Positions 32,697 to 43,160 of a stretch of DNA of 64,000 nucleotides are shown here, one piece after another. The stretch comes from Adiantum capillus-veneris (Eukaryota; Streptophyta; Polypodiopsida; Polypodiales; Pteridaceae). The notes beneath the pieces were generated by a model. The model saw nothing but the letters and a program-made list of their open reading frames with translations, was not told the DNA's origin and did not search any database. Every line of letters begins with the position of its first letter. Position 1 is the stretch's first letter. The DNA is taken from contig CM043955.1 in assembly GCA_014529385.2 (NCBI GenBank), positions 148,069,640 to 148,133,639 on the forward strand, in the 5' to 3' direction. The position numbers were made by a program, and so were the translations under genes.

Positions 32697-34014
32697 CACT
32701 AGAATGGTAACAGGACACTTTTACGTCCTTGGACACTTTTGTGTCCTGTTAAGTGACCATTTTGCTTGAATTATTTGAAGAGTATGAAAATGAATTTCTA
32801 GGTGCTATATATCCACAAAGTTGCCTTATGAGCTGAAAAAAACTTAGCATTTTTTTTGGAGTATCGATCTCACCATTAACCTTACTCTTGCACAACATTT
32901 TTGAACCTAAACTGTGTGAAAAAACGGGTCCTATTTTTGGCTTTTTTTCATTTTTTGGCAGCTATACCACTCTAAACTTCATGTTTGTGAGGTTTAGATG
33001 GATAGAGGTTAGGCCTTCATAGTTCTCAACATGTTTTGATGCTTGTAGGGAGAGCTAAGTGTTATAATTGAAAGTTATGACCAATTTACAAGAATTGCAT
33101 AATCCTGTTTTTTGGCCAAAATTAGCACTTTTATGAAATTTTTGGTGGATTTCTTGATATCCAAATTCAATTTTGATTGTGTAAGTGTAATGTATAACAT
33201 AAATCTAATCTTCCTTGAGTTTTGGGGGACCAAATATGCTATATAGCATAGTATATGATGATAGTTGAGTTTTTTGATTGCTAAAGAATACGATACATTT
33301 TAGAGTAGCAATTATAACTTTCTCAATATTGCTAGTTTCTTAGGCCAATTGTGTGTATTTTGTAGGTAGTAACCATATCTAATCATAGACTACAAACCTG
33401 GATAGATATTGAGTAGTTTCTATGGGTTTCTAGAGGTCATAATGCTAAACCCAGTTTTTTCATGTTTGCTGTATTTAACACTTTATCATTGCCCCCAAGG
33501 TTCCAATTCTACAAGATCCATTATCCTTTTGGCATGCTCCATGGCTCCTTTTGAATCCAAAGGCCCAAAGGGAACCAAGAAAACATGTATATAATATCTG
33601 TATTGAGCGTGACTATAGAAACTTTGATGATAGGTCCGCAGAATGGCAAAAATGCAACTTTTTTGTACCTATTAGTGAGGTAAAATCAACCATATGTTTT
33701 GGTCACCAACTCATTGAAGTTAACGGGGCATTTTATCTCATGTCCTACAAAAATCCCCACTCTTATTTATATGCAATCAACCGTAAGAAATTGTTGTTTT
33801 GGGCAAAATGCATTGGTCCATCAACTTTGGAGGCTTTTAGTGACCAAGTGATGAGAAGAATTACAAGTTTCTCATTTTTTCCATATGTAGTAGTTATTGA
33901 ACTATTAGCTCATGAAAGGATTTTTCAAAATGAGTGGATCTACTATGGTTTTGGAAATTTTTCCCAAAACCCTGAAAGGACACTTTTATGTCCTGTTAGG
34001 TTACCACTCTAGTG
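32697..34014. mobile_element. piggyBac-like non-autonomous element (TTAA target)
   Basis: 1318 bp flanked by TTAA (32693-32696 and 34015-34018). Terminal inverted repeats are CACTAGAATGGTAAC (left) and CACTAGAGTGGTAAC (complement of right), one mismatch in 15. Directly inside lie short palindromes of the form GGACxxTTTTxxGTCC, two at the left end (about 32713-32748) and one at the right (about 33978-33993). TTAA duplication, a CnCTAGAA terminus and subterminal palindromes are piggyBac hallmarks. No DDE transposase is recognisable inside. It inserted into the 3' region of Gypsy-B. Confidence 0.65.
33551..34012 (+). CDS. Unknown 153-residue ORF inside the piggyBac-like element
   Basis: Open from ATG 33551 to the right terminal repeat. 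It contains GHQLIEVNGAFYLMSYKNPH and SYLYAINRKKLLFWAKCIGP, which read like an F-box-associated or kelch-type beta blade (x-x-N-G-x-x-Y-L then a W at blade end), so it may be a captured host exon. Upstream plus-strand sequence (33409 onward) is also partly open. It is antisense to Gypsy-B. Whether it is expressed or merely leftover cannot be told. The residues after about 130 run into the terminal repeat. Confidence 0.35.
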   Translation: MNPKAQREPRKHVYNICIERDYRNFDDRSAEWQKCNFFVPISEVKSTICFGHQLIEVNGAFYLMSYKNPHSYLYAINRKKLLFWAKCIGPSTLEAFSDQVMRRITSFSFFPYVVVIELLAHERIFQNEWIYYGFGNFSQNPERTLLCPVRLPL

Positions 34015-34018
34015 TTAA

Positions 34019-34624
34019 GTGTAAGCGCGATGGAAGTCTTTTAAATGTCATTCATTTTTTTCTTTTTTTCTTTTTTACTTTGGTTCACAATCATTTGACG
34101 TGTGTGCTTATTTTGTATGTCTGAGGCTTTTTGCTTCTCAAAGAAAAGCGCCCACACTGGGAACCTCTAGGGCTCTAGTACCATAGACAATACATGTGAG
34201 TGAAGTACCAAATCAAGCCAGGATTTCTCTTCCAGCTTTAGATTTTTCATTTGTGGCACTTATGTTTTTTGCTTCCATTTCCTTTTTATTCTCACTAGTG
34301 TTTTTGTTGTTTAAGTGAGCAAGCTTCTCTATGCCTTAAACATTCCTAAGGTCTCAACGCCTAGTGGTCAAGTAAATGAAAAACTATCCACCAACATGAA
34401 TCATGGAAAGTAGTACACCTGGAGGTATGGAGTTGTTCATTTCGTCGAAGTAGATGTCCTCAACCATGTGGATGGAAATCCATATAAGTCCTACCTAACA
34501 CATCCAAAAAACAAGCACTATACCTCTAGGAGGCATGTCAGTGTGAAAAAATTAAAACTCCTAGAAAACAAACTCAAAACACAATCCAGACCCCTAATCT
34601 ACCTATCTGTCATCCCTTTTAGAA
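34019..34624. other. Gypsy-B 3' region without recognised gene
   Basis: T-rich tracts around 34050-34080, no ORF or repeat that I can assign. Confidence 0.5.
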
Positions 34625-35047
34625 TCAAGGAAAGAGGATATTATATAAACCGGGTGGCCACCCTAAGGCTAGGCCTCTATCCTCATCATCTAGATAAACG
34701 AAATCATTTTCCTTGAGGCCATAGTCTTCCTCGGTCTCTATTATTTCTTCTTCATCATCCTCTTGCGCAAGCGTGTTAATCAAGAACCTCGCGATGCGTG
34801 GATACTCATCTTGTGCAAAAGAATAAGCATGTGCCACCGGAGAAACATTCGCTACTAGGTAGGGATCACTAGTTATCCATAGACATATCAGCCATTCTAA
34901 CTCCTCAAAATTTCGCTCACACGCAAGTCTCTCTACCAAATCCCATTCGCAAGAAAGTATAGGGTAGCAGATGTGAAACACTTGAGAAAAAGAAAAAGGG
35001 TACCTTTCATCAAAAATAGAAGGGCATGCCTTTGGTGAACTAGCCAT
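34625..35047 (-). CDS. Gypsy-B extra 3' ORF, 140 residues, unknown
   Basis: Starts MASSPKACPSIFDERYPFSF, continues with a hydrophobic/aromatic helical part (CEWDLVERLACERNFEELEW) and ends with a very acidic tail (EDDEEEIIETEEDYG). No stop interrupts it, unlike nearly every other frame of the element. A minus-strand TATATATAAAG box lies about 200 bp upstream (35246-35256), and TTCTCATAG directly before the ATG could be a splice acceptor. It lies in the env/extra-ORF position. No family is recognised. Confidence 0.45.
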   Translation of the reverse strand: MASSPKACPSIFDERYPFSFSQVFHICYPILSCEWDLVERLACERNFEELEWLICLWITSDPYLVANVSPVAHAYSFAQDEYPRIARFLINTLAQEDDEEEIIETEEDYGLKENDFVYLDDEDRGLALGWPPGLYNILFP

Positions 35048-35245
35048 CTATGAGAATACAAATAGATTTGGTTAGGTCTTTAAAACATGAGTTGTTTTTG
35101 TGTGCTGCTTGATGTGACATGGTGAATTTAGACTTATGTGTAGGATCTGATAGGGTGCTCTCTCGTTGCTAGTCGCTCTTGCTCTTTTACTTTTTTTTTT
35201 TTTTTTATAATCTTTTTTTGTTTGTTTGCTAGAACTAGTATAAGG

Positions 35246-35256
35246 CTTTATATATA
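35246..35256 (-). promoter_or_regulatory. Internal TATA box upstream of the 140-residue ORF
   Basis: Minus-strand TATATATAAAG, a strong TATA match outside either LTR, about 200 bp before the ATG at 35047. Confidence 0.4.
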
Positions 35257-35356
35257 CATGCCCTAGGATTGGAGATTGAGAGGTCAGGGAGGAAGGTTGA
35301 GAGGGAAGCAAGTGAATGATGGATGTCAGCAAACACTCCCCCCTTCCTTGGGTAGA

Positions 35357-35944
35357 TCATACCTTTTGGAATGATGTCGTCACCTTTTGAAACCAGTTGT
35401 TCCAAGTTGTTATGGGTGAAGGCTTTAACCAATAGTTTTTGATCGCCCTATGAGTTTCATCTAGTTGCAAGGGTGGTAAGGTACTCTCCCATGATTTTAT
35501 TTGCAACATTGTTGTAGGTGGTGAACCTACAACGGGAGGTGCAAACTCTTTCTTGCTTGTATGGATATGTACAATGGTAGGTGGAGGTTGTGTCGAAGCT
35601 TCTATTTGCGTATAGGAACTACATGAAGAGCAAGAAGCTTCATTTGATTTCCCTGTTCCTGAGCTAGGTGGAACAAATTGTTCTTTCTTTGGTACCCAAA
35701 CTAGCTCTTGAGCAGGTGTGTCGCATTCCGTGATTTTTTCCTTTCCACGATCTTCAATTTGTTTTGGAGCCACACGATTGAGCTTACATGGGCCCGGTGA
35801 CAAGTAAGAGCACAATTTACGTTTTGACACCCAGATTTGATCATTTCCTTCATAGTAGCCTTGGGCTTCCAATAGCTTTTTAGGAATCCAACGCAACATT
35901 TCTTTACATTCCTTGGGGTGAATGGGATGTCTCTTACCAGGCTG
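35357..35944 (-). pseudogene. Gypsy-B polyprotein C-terminal tail with WVPK-type repeats
   Basis: In frame with the 38260-35945 ORF across TAG 35945-35947. It contains the repeated short motif W-[VI]-[PS]-K: RWIPKKLLEA, IWVSKRKL and VWVPKKEQFV, plus KWVPKASLA just before the stop. Ser/Pro-rich linkers separate them. No catalytic domain is seen. The function is unknown; spaced Trp motifs suggest repeated protein-binding sites. Confidence 0.5.
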
Positions 35945-38260
35945 CTATCTTTTAGCATTGGCTATGGTTGCTAAAGAAGCTTTAGGGACCCACTTGTATG
36001 TTTTCTTTGTTATATTGGGATGGGTCTTGTGTGTCTCAAGCTTTATTTCAGCTACATCAGTTGAAGCTCTAGAGACTTGGGCTATGGAGACATATGGTTC
36101 AACCTCTTGGACATGCAATGTTTTGGGTTTTATTTCCTTAAGAGGCAATATCTTAGGGACTATGGCTTGCGTGGCAGGGCTAAGAGTTGGTTTCTGTGTT
36201 GTGACACCCCCTGTCCCCCAATCAATAGTGCATTTGGTGGCTATCATCCACGTGCGTCCTAGGTTTATATTACCCTCCATAATTCCAACAGGCATGACCA
36301 AAAAGTCTTGAGCTACAACCCCATTGTCATAACTGACAGAAGTGTGCCAGATTCCAAAAACCGCAATTTTTTTCTTGTTGTCACCCTTGACTTGGATAAT
36401 ACTCTCAGATAGAGGTGGCTTCCCTAACTGACACCACACCCCATATGATAGCAGATTATATTTAGCACCCGTGTCCAATAAGGCGTTATATAGCACTTTT
36501 CCATAGGTGCTATTTAGCTCAATAGGGTATCGTAGAGGTGTGTCAGAGTCCAACCAATCCTCGTCGATTTCAATGTGGAATGCATGTGTGACTCCAAGGT
36601 TAGCCTCTCGTTTTTGTCTTATACGTTGTTGTCGCTCCTTAGCCTCAGCTTGAGCTTGTATCTTCTTCAATTCTATTTGTGCCTTGGTTGCCTTTTTTGT
36701 ATGGATGGCACGCAACTCCTCTTGGCTTAAAGGATCATAGTATCTTTTAAATTTGCTCCCATTGAGGAATCCAATGGTTTCAACTCCATCAAGAGTCTTC
36801 ACACAAATGGTTCCTTGTGGGGTGATCTCACATACTCTATATGGTCCTTTTCCCGCATATTTCAACTTTTTCTTTTCGTTACGCACTCCATACATAAGGA
36901 CTTTATCACCAACATTGATATCTTTGTTCTTTAGATGATGGTCAAACCATTTCTTCCTCCTATCTTTCTCCACAAGTGCATTTTGCACAGCTAATTGCCT
37001 CTCTTCATCTAGCCTTTCAAGGATATATAATCGCTCAACTAAAGGGTTACCATCCCAACCTTTTTGAGAAGCTACTCGAAGACTAGGAACGACAAACTCC
37101 CATGGCATAACCGCTTCTTGGCCATACGCCATCTTAAACGGTGTGCAATTAATGGAAACTTTGTACACAGTACAATAAGCCCATAAAGCTGAAGTTAACT
37201 TTAAATCCCAATCTGTGCGATGAGCTTCCACCGTTTTGGTCAAGATAGAGATTAAGGTTTTATTGGTGCTCTCAGCTTGGCCATTTGCTTGTGGATAATA
37301 AGGTGTGGATTTATAGTGAGCTATAATAAAGTTCGTAGTGAGTTCTTTTATTACTCCATTTATAAAATGAGTACCATTGTCACTCACAATCTCAAAGGGA
37401 CAACCAAATCTTGTAATAATGTTATCAAAGAGAAACTTGGCAGTTGACCTTGCATCGGCCTTACGTGTCGCCCTGGCTTCCGCCCACTTTGTCACATAGT
37501 CAGTGGCAACGATAATATATCGAGATTCAGTGCTATGAGCTACCGGACTAATTGGGCCTACAAAGTCCAAACCCCATTTTTCAAATGGTTGAGTCACTTT
37601 AACACGATGTAAGGGCATCCTATCCTTTTGTTGTGTGATCTTGTAACGTTGGCATTCATCACATCCTTTTGCAAAAAGTGATGCATCCTTAAATAAGGTT
37701 GGCCACCAATAGCCTGATTGCAACAATTTTCTAGCTATTAGTTCCCCTGAGAAATGTCCTCTGGCTATACCCATGTGGGCTTCTTGCAGTATGTATAAAT
37801 ACTCATCCTCATGGGCACACCGTCTAAGAATATCATCCTTCCCTAGCCTGTAGAGAGTTTCCGCAATGAGGGAGTAAGGTTCACATTCTTTTAACAGTTT
37901 TCGAGCTATGTCTTTACGAAGCTCTTTGGGTGGAAAACCATTAACTAGAAAGTTCACAATATTCTCACTCCATTCAGGTATGGTTTCGGCTAGGAATAGA
38001 GAAGTATCGGGCAATTCATCATCGACTCCAGTAGGGGCTTCACCATTGGGTATGCGAGACAAATGATCAGCCATGACATGTCTTTTACCAGGTCTCACCA
38101 CAACGGTAAAATCAAACTCAAGGAGAATTAACAACCATCGTGTAATTCTTCCCGTGGAACAAGGTTTATTTACTAGATACAACAAGGCTTGATGATCAAC
38201 ATAGAACACAAACTTGTTGGCCAAAAGGTAGTAGCGAAATTTCTTCACTGCATAAATCAT
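35945..38260 (-). pseudogene. Gypsy-B RNase H end, integrase and C-terminal aspartic-protease-like domain
   Basis: 771 open residues. 1-70: RNase H end (MIYAVKKFRYYLL, VDHQALLYLV). 160-203: HHCC zinc module (H162, H169, C200, C203). 230-330: integrase core with D232 (LDFVGP), D294 (VSDNGTHF) and E330 (QANGQAE), exact DD35E. 467-479: GPY module (KGPYRVCEI). About 515-555: charged coiled segment. 578-680: a retropepsin-like fold with ALLDTGAKYNLLS (D596-T597-G598), hydrophobic strands and NLGRTWM. The normal protease lies upstream at 41024-41683, so this is a second copy fused behind the integrase. TAG 35945-35947 ends the piece. Confidence 0.9.
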
Positions 38261-38617
38261 ACTAAACCTTCTCGCTCTGTAGTGGTATAGTTCCTTTCGG
38301 CATCATTCAACTGACGACTTGCAAAGCTAATGGGGTAGTCCAATTTATGTTCTCCTAGTTGAGCTATAACACACCCAATAGCAAAGTTCGATGCATCAAT
38401 ATGCACATGAAAAATTACATTCCAATCGGGCACTCGTAGAATAGGAGCACTAGTCAAGGTCTTTTTCAATGACTCATAAGCATGGTCACACTCCGCAGTC
38501 CATTAGAACTCAATAAGAAGCTTGTACAAAGGACGAGCTATCTCGTCAAAGTTTAAAATAAACCGTCGGTAATAACCAACATGACCCATGAACCTTTGAA
38601 CTCCTTTATAATTTGTA
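38257..38617 (-). pseudogene. Gypsy-B RT connection and RNase H start
   Basis: Reads GVQRFMGHVGYYRRFI, ARPLYKLLIEF, TAA 38503-38505, then LKKTLTSAPILRVPDW, HVHIDASNFAIGCVIAQ and SFASRQLNDAERNYTTTERE. These are the standard thumb and RNase H blocks, with the first RNase H aspartate in the HIDAS motif. A one-base shift near 38258 separates it from the next ORF. The TIR element at 38626 separates it from the RT palm. Confidence 0.88.
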
Positions 38618-38625
38618 GGTGGTGG
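38618..38625. repeat. 8-bp target-site duplication of the TIR element
   Basis: GGTGGTGG here and GGTAGTGG at 39304-39311, one mismatch. Removing the element and one copy restores the RT frame (E-L-P-L-P-T-N-Y). Confidence 0.75.
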
Positions 38626-39303
38626 CCCGGGGAATTCACTCTATATACAAAACGGGACGCCACCTGCGAGCAGACAACTTTGATAAAACCCCTATATACG
38701 ACTCATATTAGGGAATATGAACCCCCCTTTCTACGCTTATACAACAGTCAATGAAGAAAACCATCATACCCCTATCTTACATATAAAATTTAGGTCTCAC
38801 ATGATCTAACTAAGTAAAACTAGTCAACAAGTTTGTAGCATGGTGACTAACAATTTACTGAGGAACTAGATGTACTCAATGTGTCTTAATTTGACTTTCA
38901 AACTATGCGCTGGATTAGCCTGCACTCTGGCTACTTGTCCAATTATGACCCATCCAAAGCTGATGTAAATCAACCCTTGACCTACTCCAAATCAGCCTTT
39001 ATCTTTGTCCAGCTTGATGCAAAATTTGATGTGTGATCTGATAAAAAACCTTTCCAAAATTCATCCAAGTTCTAGTGCACACCATTGACCAATCATTTAC
39101 AAGTAATCAACCCGAGTCAGTCCCCCCCCCCCCCCCCCCCCCAAACCCACCCATAAATATGATACCCCCCTCCTTTATTTTTAAGCTTAGGAGATAATTA
39201 TTGGGGACCTGCCCCTAACTTATACGCTTATGTAACTTGTAAAAGAACCCCCCTCCCCTGCACTTACGTGGTGCGGTAAGTTTTCCATGGTGAATCCCCC
39301 AGG
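38626..39303. mobile_element. Short TIR DNA element (hAT-like, 678 bp) in Gypsy-B RT
   Basis: Ends CCCGGGGAATTCAC and, on the complement of the right end, CCTGGGGGATTCAC: 14 bp with two mismatches. An 8-bp duplication fits hAT-type integration. No transposase ORF is present. It contains a run of 21 C (39122-39142). Confidence 0.7.
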
Positions 39304-39539
39304 GGTAGTGGCAATTCAGCAATGGCTTTAATTTTGCCCTCATCTGTGGAAATCCCATTTTTGGACACTATATACCCTAAAATGACTCCATGTTTAACCC
39401 AAAATTGGCATTTGAAAGGGTTTAAGGAGATGCGATACAATCTACACTTCTCAAACACTTTTCGTAAGCATGATAGATGTTCTTTCCAAGAGGAATAAAC
39501 ACAAAGGTCATCTAAGAAAGCTTCACAAAACTCTCTCAA
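39304..39539 (-). pseudogene. Gypsy-B reverse transcriptase, catalytic palm
   Basis: FCEAFLDDLCVYSSWKEH carries the catalytic FLDD box. FEKCRLYRISLNPFKCQFWV and VILGYIVSKNGISTDEGKI are the following conserved blocks. One frame off the preceding piece (shift near 39540). Confidence 0.9.
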
Positions 39540-40243
39540 ATATTCTCTAAAAGCAGTGTTATTAATCTTTGAAAGGTAGCCGGGGCATTGGTTAAGCCAA
39601 AAGCCATAACACGAAATGCGAACACTCCAAATTCGGTTATAAAGGCTGTTTTAGCTTGGTCCTCCAACGCAATTGTGATTTGATTGTAGCCACAGTACCC
39701 ATTTAAAAAGCTATTAGCTTCCTTCCCTGCAACTCTTTCAAGCACATGTTCCGAATATGGCAAGGGGTAATGGTCCCTCCTAGTGGTGGCATTGACCTTC
39801 TTGAGATCTACGTACACTCTGAGTTTTCCATTCTTTTTTGGCACAATCACTATTGGAGACACCCATTCTGAGTGCTCAATAGGGTATATGAATCCGCATT
39901 CCACAAGCTTTTCAATCTCTTCTTGAACGATCTTTGCATATTTAGGATTCATTGGGTAGGGTCGTTGTTGAACTGGTTTAGCCATGCTATTCATGGGGAT
40001 TGTGTGCTGCACCATGGAAGGTGGAACAACTTTCATATCATGATATGTCCAAGAAAATATATCCCTGAATTCCTTGAGAAGTTCTTTAAGTACACACTCC
40101 TCAATCGTTGTCAGATCTTGGGCAATGAACACAGGTTTAGACTCTTCTCCTGGGTCTGCTAACTCTATTTCCTTAACTATCGCTGGACCATCATAGACTC
40201 CATTTCTCCCATCGATAGGTTTTCTTTGAGCCTTTGTATACAC
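39536..40243 (-). pseudogene. Gypsy-B reverse transcriptase, fingers and palm start
   Basis: LKEFRDIFSWTYHDM, EEIEKLVECGFIYPIEHSEW, VIVPKKNGKLRVYVDLKKVN, NSFLNGYCGYNQI and FRVMAFGLTNAPATFQRL are the ordered Ty3/gypsy RT blocks. In the FxD-GY block the first catalytic Asp is replaced by Asn (FLNGYCGY), which should abolish activity. In frame with the upstream 40310-41014 pieces, interrupted by TAG. Confidence 0.92.
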
Positions 40244-40309
40244 AACCTTACGTTCCTCTGTGGTATAGGATTTGAAATGTTCAGGTGTAGGGTGTAAGTC
40301 TGTGGGGTC

Positions 40310-41014
40310 CTATTGTTCTGTGGACTTTGATTTAACTTCTGATTCCTTTTGTTGTTGAGCTAACTCTCGATTTTGTCGTCTCCTTACGGTACGGCTCAAC
40401 CTTGTCTTCTGTGTAGCCTCTAGTTGTGCGATTTCAATGGGTTGTGGACTACACCACATAACGCTTTGAAGGTATTCACCCCAGTTATCTACCAACTTTC
40501 GATGAGCATCACATGCCCCTATATAATTAAGCCATTATGCGGTAGATTTCTTTTCATTTATTCTAGCACGCACATTTGCTCGATATCGTCGCCTCTTATA
40601 TCTCTTAATCTTCTTGTTTAATTCTTGATTATGGTCGATTTCTAGTGAAGACTCACTAGATGAATCACTACTTGTGTCTTCTGCTCCCTTGGATAGATTA
40701 TCATCTAGGTTACCAATGGGCCCTGAATGGTTTGTCCCCACATTTGCACTAAGATTTAACTCAGATTCTTTGTCCTCAGAGTCAATTTCAACTGATGATT
40801 CTGACCCCAAATCGTGTGGGCTATAGTCTTGTGAGGCGCTATTGGTTTTAATGCAAGTCAAACTTTCATCTTGTAGATCATCAGAAGCTATATGCATTGC
40901 TTCTAGCATGTTCAAGGGTACAAGTGGTGGTATTTCATCCCCCTCAGGTGTTACCCAGGTCGTCCCCCTATTTCCCCAAGTGTCTATGGTTGCTGCTAGG
41001 TGGACCCAATCCAC
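40310..41014 (-). pseudogene. Gypsy-B protease-RT linker
   Basis: Two open pieces in the protease frame (41014-40535 and 40495-40310), separated by TAA and flanked by TAGs at 41024-41026 and 40310-40312. The product is acidic and Ser-rich (SSDSSSESSLEIDHNQEL), then basic (KIKRYKRRRYRANVRARI). No domain is recognised; linkers of this kind precede RT in large gypsy elements. Confidence 0.65.
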
Positions 41015-41023
41015 ATTGTCTGA

Positions 41024-41683
41024 CTAAGTCATCCCAGGTAATACATCCATATAAGGAGAATCTTCCCCAACATCAGTGTCCGCTTTAAACGTGTAACAAT
41101 ACTGCAATGGGGCCGAGTGAACTGTGGTGTCAGATCTATGATCAATTATAAACCTGTTTCCTAGAGGATGTGCTCGACCCGTCACAAGATCCACTCGAAT
41201 GACAGAATCTTGGAACTGCAAGTAGACATGGTTTTTAGACCAGTCATGCACCATTTTTGCTTCCCTCATGAAAGGACGTCCTAAGATCATCTCCGATGCC
41301 ATAGTGTGTTTGGAGAAATCCATAACAATAAAGGTAATCCTTATTTTATGTCCAAAGACCTTGATGTTGAGATCTTCTAGCATCCCAATAGGTTTAACAA
41401 TAGACCCATTGGCCATCTCCACTACTATGGTTGTGGTCGCAAGGTGAGGTCTTCCCATAGTTTCCCAGCAATTTTTAGTCACAATCCTAACCCCAGCGCC
41501 ACCATCAAGGATTCCCTTCACAGTTAATCCCTTAGTAGTGATTGTTATGGTCGCATTGGATTCATCACCCTCAAAGTATTGTCCCAACTTTTTAATAGGT
41601 ATTTCTATAACAAGGTTCTCATCTAGGTTGGGTTGTGGATCTAAGTGTTCCTCCTCTATTGGCATATCCCCAACTCCATCCAT
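41024..41683 (-). pseudogene. Gypsy-B main protease
   Basis: Retropepsin-like region GLTVKGILDGGAGVRIVTKN, with the active-site triplet DGG in place of D-S/T-G, then MASEMILGRPFMREAKM as the flap-side I-L-G-R motif. The G at the second triplet position is unusual. A frameshift near 41725 separates it from the gag C-terminus. Compare the intact DTG in the C-terminal domain at about 36460-36480. Confidence 0.85.
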
Positions 41684-41689
41684 CTGTGC

Positions 41690-43160
41690 AAATTGTGGTA
41701 GCCCAAACTTCAGTTCTCCATTGAGGAAGGCTCAAAGAGCTGAGACTAGCTCGAGGTTTGGACATGATGGTGGTTCTAACTTCTGAAGACATGAAATCCA
41801 TCAATTTGGCAATGTTTAACGGAACCTTTTGGCCTTGAGTCCCTTGACGTTGGGAAGATGGGATCTCCATTTCTTCGATAGGATCAGGTAGTCCCTCTGT
41901 AAACATTCTTTCCATCAAGAAGTGAGTACGCCCACTTTCCCATGACTTTAAGTCACTTTCTTCTTGGATGACACTAGGTATGTCCAAGGGTCTATGGAGT
42001 TGGTAAGGTTGTTGTTGTGTAGGGAACACGGTGTCTGTAATCTGGATCTTCCTAGGTGCTGGTTCTAGATCCCTTTGGGTATCTTCTACCAAACTCCTTA
42101 ATTGCTTGACTCGCTCAATCTCCTCTATAGGGTTTGGGTAAGTTCCTATCTTCTTTTTGGATCTTGGCCATTGTGGCTCATGAAGATCTTCCTTGTTGGT
42201 CTCTATGTTAGTGGTCATTCTGGTCTCCATGGTTTCACCTGAATCAGAATCTTCTTCAGCGTCGTTCATATATACGGTGTCGTCACCAGTCCCTATGTCG
42301 GTCTTTGAACTGGGGTCTGACTTCGCTGCTTTTTGCGATCTCTTTCTTCGTGTTTTCTTCTTTTTCTGAGATTGGGCAATTGATGCCGTGTCTCTTTCCT
42401 CAAGAATATAATTTTGTCTTTGGAGCATCGATCGTGTGAGTACGTTTACTGGTACCATGGGTGCACTTGGTGATGGCTCCTCAGTAACTTCAATCAAGTT
42501 TAATGGCGTGATCTTCAGTGCATTTGGATTATTTGGACATTGGGCAATCAAATGATCTATGACACATCGATTACACATGAGTATCGGCATTGTAGACGTG
42601 CTCGCTTGATTGGTTTGCATTAGTGTGGCGTTCTTTTGTAGCCTAATAGGAAACTCGGCTACACGATGTGGACCTCCACACTCATAGCATTGAAGAGGTG
42701 GTCTCTTAGCAGTGTAGTTGATATTTTGGCCTCTTGCCGCAAGAGCAGCTACTTGATATACAGGTTTGACTTGTCCCCAATAGTCCTCCATGTAGTATTG
42801 TGGACTTTCTTCAAGCACATCCATCCCATAGGCGATATTAGGATCTATATCTTCCTCATAGCCTTCCAAACAAGAAATAGATGACTCACAATCCACTTGA
42901 TTCACATAAGTGATTCTCGGATGTGGTGGTTGCGGTCCTAGCGCTGGAGGTAGTAAGGGTATTGTTTGAATAAAATTTTGGGCCCTAGGGACCATATGTT
43001 GTGATGTTTGTTCAAGAGTTGGGGCCGGCGTCAATGCAGGCACTCGAGGTGTGTCTGTCCATGCTAAGGTTGGTCTATTGGCCATCGTACGCTTAAATAC
43101 TATGCAATCCTTCGCTTGATGACCATACCTTCCACAGGCATTGCAGTCCCATTGAATTTT
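41690..43160 (-). pseudogene. Gypsy-B gag C-terminus with three further zinc knuckles
   Basis: The frame opens in CNACGRYGHQAKDC (CX2CX4HX4C, about 43105-43145) and continues 488 residues. QCYECGGPHRVAEFP (about 42650-42689) is CX2CX3HX4 with the last Cys changed to Phe. MCNRCVIDHLIAQCP (about 42535-42575) is a complete CX2CX3HX4C. Between and after them lie basic patches (QKKKKTRRKRSQKAAK) and Pro-rich acidic linker. Nucleic-acid binding of gag is expected. One-base shifts bound it at both ends. Confidence 0.8.

Noticed and set aside
38640-39270. Spliceosomal intron in Gypsy-B RT (AC|GTAAGT ... TGCTCGCAG)
   Set aside because: Joining at these sites does not restore the RT frame, whereas removing the inverted-repeat element with its 8-bp duplication does.
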